Below, piece after piece: positions 60,840-64,000 of a DNA stretch of 64,000 nt (position 1 is its first letter; the number at the start of each line of letters is the position of its first letter). Position numbers and translations under genes: made by a program. Origin of the DNA: Hyphomonadaceae bacterium (lineage in GTDB: Bacteria > Pseudomonadota > Alphaproteobacteria > Caulobacterales > Aquidulcibacteraceae); the NCBI GenBank assembly GCA_019753175.1, contig JAIELK010000007.1, positions 30,906-94,905 on the forward strand. The letters are read 5' to 3'. The notes beneath the pieces were generated by a model. That model saw only the letters and a list, made by a program, of their open reading frames with translations. It searched no databases and was not told the origin of the DNA.

Positions 60840-61882
60840 CAAAATCCCGCCGGTGGCGGCAAGTTCGGGCTCGACAGACATATCGCTTTGAACAAGACGC
60901 CCATTTGGTCGGGATGGGTCAACCGGTGGAGCTCGCGCGCGACGCGCTGCGCATGCGCGGGATTCGCGCGCGTCAGCATGTCGACGCGCGTTTCAACGCC
61001 GAGCGCCTTCAAGAATCGGCCCTGCGGCGTTGGCCCATGCACGGCGAGCCCGGCTTCGTGCGCAAGATGCGCCACGCGTGCGAAATCGACGTGCGCAGTC
61101 AGGTCGGCCTCGCCTGGGGTGTCGAGCGGATCGATTTTCTTGTGACGCCTCAACGCTTGCAGCGTGTCGGCGCCCCCAGGCGCGACATAGCCGTAATCGA
61201 CAAAGAGCGCGCGGCCCGGCGCGTCGTGCAAGCGCCGCTCGACTTCGTAGATCAGCGCATCCAGGCCTGGGGCGATCTCGCGCACCGCGCCCTCAAGGAC
61301 GTCGTCCTCTTGGGCCGGCAGCAGCGCGCTCAGGCCGAATGTCAGAGTGTCCGCCTCGGTTAGCCCAACCAGCTTTTCCCGCCAACCATCTTCGACGCGC
61401 GCGAATTGGCGGATCGGCAGACAGTCCAGAAATTCGTTGGCGACGATGAGGCAGGGGCCGGGTGGAGCGTCTTCGAGCCGCGTCGCCCATTCGGCCTCGG
61501 GCACGCGATCGCCTTGCGCTTCCCGCAGCAGCGGGCTCGTCTCGACGAACACGATGTTGGCGGCGTCGTGGAAGCCCTCCACGCGTTCGGTCGCACGCCA
61601 TGCGTCCTGCATCAGCACGCCGCGGCCAGGACCCAGTTCGATCAGATTGATCGCGGGTTTGCCCATCGCCGTCCACTCATGCGCACACCAAAGTCCGATC
61701 AGCTCGCCGAACATCTGGCTTGCCTCGGGCGCAGTGAGGAAGTCCGCGCCGTCGCCGCCGAGCGCGGGGCGGGTTGCGTAATAGCCGTGCTCAGGATCGT
61801 AGAGACACGCGGCCATGTACTCGGCCACGGTCATCGGGCCGTTTTCCTTGATGTGCGCGACGAGTTTCTGCTCGAGGCTCAC
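60839..61882 (-). CDS. SAM-dependent methyltransferase of the MidA/NDUFAF7 family
   Basis: This 347-residue methyltransferase resembles mitochondrial NDUFAF7/MidA, which methylates an Arg of a complex I subunit during assembly. The N-terminal MTVAEYMAACLYDPEHGYY, the SAM loop IELGPGRGVLMQD, ANEFLDCLPIRQF and the C-terminal ADLTAHVDFARVAHLA are all typical. The ATG overlaps the lgt stop by 4 nt (ATGA). Confidence 0.93.
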   Translation of the reverse strand: MSLEQKLVAHIKENGPMTVAEYMAACLYDPEHGYYATRPALGGDGADFLTAPEASQMFGELIGLWCAHEWTAMGKPAINLIELGPGRGVLMQDAWRATERVEGFHDAANIVFVETSPLLREAQGDRVPEAEWATRLEDAPPGPCLIVANEFLDCLPIRQFARVEDGWREKLVGLTEADTLTFGLSALLPAQEDDVLEGAVREIAPGLDALIYEVERRLHDAPGRALFVDYGYVAPGGADTLQALRRHKKIDPLDTPGEADLTAHVDFARVAHLAHEAGLAVHGPTPQGRFLKALGVETRVDMLTRANPAHAQRVARELHRLTHPDQMGVLFKAICLSSPNLPPPAGF

Positions 61883-62916
61883 GCCGCCGCCGCTTTCGGC
61901 GCTGCGAGCGCGCGGCGGATCAGCCAGAGCCCGATCAGGATCATCGGAACCGAGAGCAGCATGCCCATGGTGACGATGCCCTGGAGCGCCTCCGGCATGT
62001 GCGAGTCGGGCTCGCGCACCGTCTCCATCAGCGCCCTGAAGACACCGTATCCGACAAGGAACACGCCCACATTGAGTCCCGGGCGCCGCAACGAGTCAAA
62101 GCGCAGCGTCATGATATTGATGATGGCGAACAGAACCACGCCTTCGAGCGCGGCTTGATAGAGCTGACTGGGGTGCCGCGCTTGTTCGGCGCCGGTGAAC
62201 ATCCAGGCGCGCATATCCCAATTGTAGCCGCCTTCGGGAAAGACGACGCCCCAGGGCGCGTCGGTATGTCGGCCCCACAGCTCGCCATTGATGAAATTGG
62301 CGAGGCGGCCGAAGAACAGGCCGATCGGCGCGGCGGCGGCGGCGAGATCGCCCAGGCGCAAGAGATCGACCGTATCGGTGCGCGCTTTCGCGACATCACT
62401 GTTCTTAATCCACGCGCCTTTTCGTATGCGCGTGTATTCACTGCGCTTGCCAGCGGGCGGTTCGGCGACGACGTTTTTTGCCAGTTTGGCGTATTGTTCC
62501 TCGTTCACGTGCTTTTGGCGCGCGAACCAGATCGCCGCGAGCGCGACGCCGATCAGGCCGCCATGGAAGCTCATGCCGCCTTGCCAGATCTGCAGCACCT
62601 CCGCCGGGTTCCGCCAAATCATGTCGGGCTTGTAAAACAGCACATAGCCGAGGCGCCCGCCAAGAATGACGCCGAGCGTCGCCCAAAACAGAAAATCGTC
62701 GACTTGCGGCACGCTCAGGGACGGCCGGCCCGGTGACCAAAGTCGCTCGCGGCGGATCAGCCACACCATCCAGCGCCAGCCGAGCACCAAACCGGCGATA
62801 TAGGCGAGGGCGTACCAGCGCAGATGGAACGGTCCCCATTCGCGGCCGAACAGCTCCAGCGCGGGAATTGTGAGCGCCGCAGGGTCGAAGTCGGGGAATT
62901 GAATGGCTTCGATCAT
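61879..62916 (-). CDS. lgt: Prolipoprotein diacylglyceryl transferase with enlarged loop
   Basis: This 345-residue membrane enzyme transfers diacylglycerol from phosphatidylglycerol to the lipobox Cys of prolipoproteins. Seven membrane segments, the catalytic-region His in GGMSFHGG (about residue 118) and the Lgt signature GRLANFINGELWGR (203-216) are present. An extra hydrophilic stretch of about 40-45 residues (about 136-183, KHVNEEQYAKL to KARTDTV) interrupts the loop between them; most Lgt proteins have only a few residues there. It heads the lgt-midA-yfiH-dipeptidase operon. Confidence 0.94.
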   Translation of the reverse strand: MIEAIQFPDFDPAALTIPALELFGREWGPFHLRWYALAYIAGLVLGWRWMVWLIRRERLWSPGRPSLSVPQVDDFLFWATLGVILGGRLGYVLFYKPDMIWRNPAEVLQIWQGGMSFHGGLIGVALAAIWFARQKHVNEEQYAKLAKNVVAEPPAGKRSEYTRIRKGAWIKNSDVAKARTDTVDLLRLGDLAAAAAPIGLFFGRLANFINGELWGRHTDAPWGVVFPEGGYNWDMRAWMFTGAEQARHPSQLYQAALEGVVLFAIINIMTLRFDSLRRPGLNVGVFLVGYGVFRALMETVREPDSHMPEALQGIVTMGMLLSVPMILIGLWLIRRALAAPKAAAA

Positions 62917-63001
62917 CGGCTCCGCCCACCGTCCTTAAGCTGATCGGCCGCATTGCCCGGCCGCGAGCGGCTTTCTAGGAAGGGACAGAGGTTCGGTCCA
63001 C

Positions 63002-63256
63002 ATGCAAACGACAAGCTCGGTGTTCGACGATCTGGCGCGGCTTATGACCGGGGCGATGGGCATGGCGCAAGGCATGGGCGATGAAGCCAAGAGCTTCATG
63101 CGCACTCAGGCTGACCGCTTCGTCGCCGAAATGGACCTCGTGAGCCGCGACGAGTTCGAGGCGGTCAAGGAATTGGCGGCCGCCGCGCGTGCAGAGGCGG
63201 ACGCTTTGCGCGAGCGCGTTGAGGCGCTGGAGGCGGCGCTGCGCGATCGCGCCTGA
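63002..63256 (+). CDS. ubiK: UbiK-like accessory factor (BMFP domain)
   Basis: This 84-residue protein has an N-terminal amphipathic segment (FDDLARLMTGAMGMAQGMG) and a C-terminal coiled coil (FEAVKELAAAARAEADALRE). It belongs to the BMFP/DUF526 family, whose Escherichia coli member UbiK binds UbiJ and the ubiquinone-biosynthesis complex. It is divergent from lgt, 85 nt away, and converges on the following gene. Confidence 0.85.
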   Translation: MQTTSSVFDDLARLMTGAMGMAQGMGDEAKSFMRTQADRFVAEMDLVSRDEFEAVKELAAAARAEADALRERVEALEAALRDRA

Positions 63257-63259
63257 GTT

Positions 63260-64000
63260 CTAGTACTTGAACCCAATCAAATTCCACATCCACATCACCG
63301 CCAGCATCAAAGCGGCGGCGCCGGCAAACAGCGTGTAGTGCAGGCGCCGGCTGATCGGCCAGCCATTGCGCCCGCCGATCAAGCTCCACGAAGCAGGCAG
63401 TCCGGCCAACGCGCCGGCGGTGGCGAGCGCGAAGAGCGCCGCGAGCCACTGACTGGCGATGATCATGCCGCTTGGCCAAACCAACAGATAGGACAGTCCA
63501 GCGTTCGCCGCTCCCGCCATTTCTGCGGTCAGCACACCGATCGTGGCGACAGCGGACAGCGCTGCGACGATGGCGCTCCATGCTGCATAGCGCGCCGGTG
63601 CGCTGGGTTCGTCACCGCGCTTCTGAAACCGACGAGACCATGCAGCGATAAGCGTGGTGAGCGAAAGGAAGCCGGCGAGGCCGAGAATCAAGTTGAACGT
63701 CTGCGCTGTTTGCAGCGGAGCGATGCGTTCGAACGCAGCGTCGGTGAAGCCGCTGACGAATAGGTGCGTGATCTCGCCGTCCTCATTCTCGCGAAACGCG
63801 ATGGTGTTGTCGCTGTCGATATCGCGGAAGGTAAGCGGCGCCGTCTCGACATAGGCGTTTGCGCCTTCCGGGCCGCTCAGCACCAGATACCCGTCTTGGT
63901 CGACGCTGACCGCGACTTCATTGCCCAACGAGGCTATGCGCTCAAGGCGTGTGTAGTTGCGCCGCGTGAACTGATAGGCGCCGGCGAAGCGGCCTGCGCG
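63260..64000 (-). CDS. Membrane-anchored C-terminal part of a probable serine hydrolase (5' end outside window)
   Basis: The frame is open to the window edge. The first visible residues, GRFAGAYQFTRRNYTRLER, and the following beta-rich part up to DAAFERIAP resemble the C-terminal lipocalin-like domain that follows beta-lactamase-type (class C/S12) serine hydrolases. Four to five hydrophobic helices follow, a common C-terminal anchor of such proteins. The catalytic SxxK and YxN motifs would be outside the window. The frame has TTG as its first internal start-like codon at 63928, but sense continues upstream. Confidence 0.65.
   Translation of the reverse strand, partial: RAGRFAGAYQFTRRNYTRLERIASLGNEVAVSVDQDGYLVLSGPEGANAYVETAPLTFRDIDSDNTIAFRENEDGEITHLFVSGFTDAAFERIAPLQTAQTFNLILGLAGFLSLTTLIAAWSRRFQKRGDEPSAPARYAAWSAIVAALSAVATIGVLTAEMAGAANAGLSYLLVWPSGMIIASQWLAALFALATAGALAGLPASWSLIGGRNGWPISRRLHYTLFAGAAALMLAVMWMWNLIGFKY

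Noticed and set aside
1..64000. CRISPR arrays, tRNA/rRNA genes, prophage, complete insertion sequences
   Set aside because: I saw no regularly spaced repeats, no tRNA-like cloverleaf sequence, no phage structural genes and no transposase other than the RAYT. By-eye reading can miss an isolated tRNA.

Overview
This window comes from a high-GC alphaproteobacterial chromosome. The gene set points to Caulobacterales, probably a Hyphomonadaceae-like or Terricaulis/Vitreimonas-like lineage. The main clues are an ECF11-type RpoE-ChrR pair with its FAD-oxidoreductase/DUF1365 operon, an UrcA protein, a chorismate mutase-tyrC pair next to metX-metW, and a dnaG-rpoD pair. The lineage is inferred from gene content, not from a phylogeny. 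I see no tRNA, rRNA, CRISPR array or complete insertion sequence. Almost all the DNA is coding, with many 4-nt ATGA/GTGA or 1-nt TGATG overlaps that mark operons.

Layout, left half. 1-4.3 kb: an M16 metallopeptidase lipoprotein and two small exported proteins of unknown role. 4.3-7.4 kb: an orphan Rhs-tip cluster (minus strand) of two 5'-truncated Rhs ends, one carrying an HExxH metalloprotease-like tip coupled to a lipoprotein gene. 7.4-10.8 kb: glyoxalase II, a methyltransferase and a DUF885 lipoprotein. 10.8-11.5 kb: a RAYT transposase between inverted REP hairpins. 11.3-14.9 kb: the singlet-oxygen module, with DUF1365 and FAD-oxidoreductase genes divergent from rpoE-chrR and back-to-back candidate RpoE promoters between them. 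14.9-20.4 kb: a methyltransferase bracketed by two copies of a DUF2235 3' end, then the metX-metW-DUF2235 operon, then chorismate mutase-tyrC. 20.4-32 kb: housekeeping and envelope genes (ilvA, a Cys-repeat trypsin-like protease, GST-FKBP, cysQ, nadE, ydbH-ynbE-ydbL).

Layout, right half. 32.1-33.6 kb: an M23 peptidoglycan peptidase. 33.6-36.3 kb: a small putative defence patch between the M23 gene and rpoD, with a two-gene TIR/SLOG-like module, an antitoxin remnant, and a DUF262 gene coupled to an HNH nuclease gene. 36.3-40.2 kb: rpoD and dnaG. 40.3-46.1 kb: a SIMPL protein, UrcA, three small-molecule enzymes, a two-lobed retropepsin-like protein and ychF. 46.1-48.3 kb: two VapBC-type modules with very long antitoxin/toxin overlaps. 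48.4-58.2 kb: an orphan ParA, two more SIMPL paralogs, pth-rplY, a di-iron protein behind a perfect operator-like palindrome, and a frameshifted gene. 58.2-64 kb: prs, then the lgt-midA-yfiH-dipeptidase operon, ubiK, and the 3' part of a membrane-anchored gene cut by the window edge.

The strongest points for follow-up are: (i) a MetX whose nucleophilic serine position is glycine; (ii) the TIR/SLOG-like two-gene module and the DUF262/HNH pair beside rpoD; (iii) the orphan Rhs array with a DUF4157-like metalloprotease tip; (iv) the RAYT/REP unit that has apparently extended the neighbouring DUF1365 reading frame; and (v) a secreted trypsin-like protease with three precisely spaced four-cysteine repeats. 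All calls were made by reading the sequence; no database search was run.
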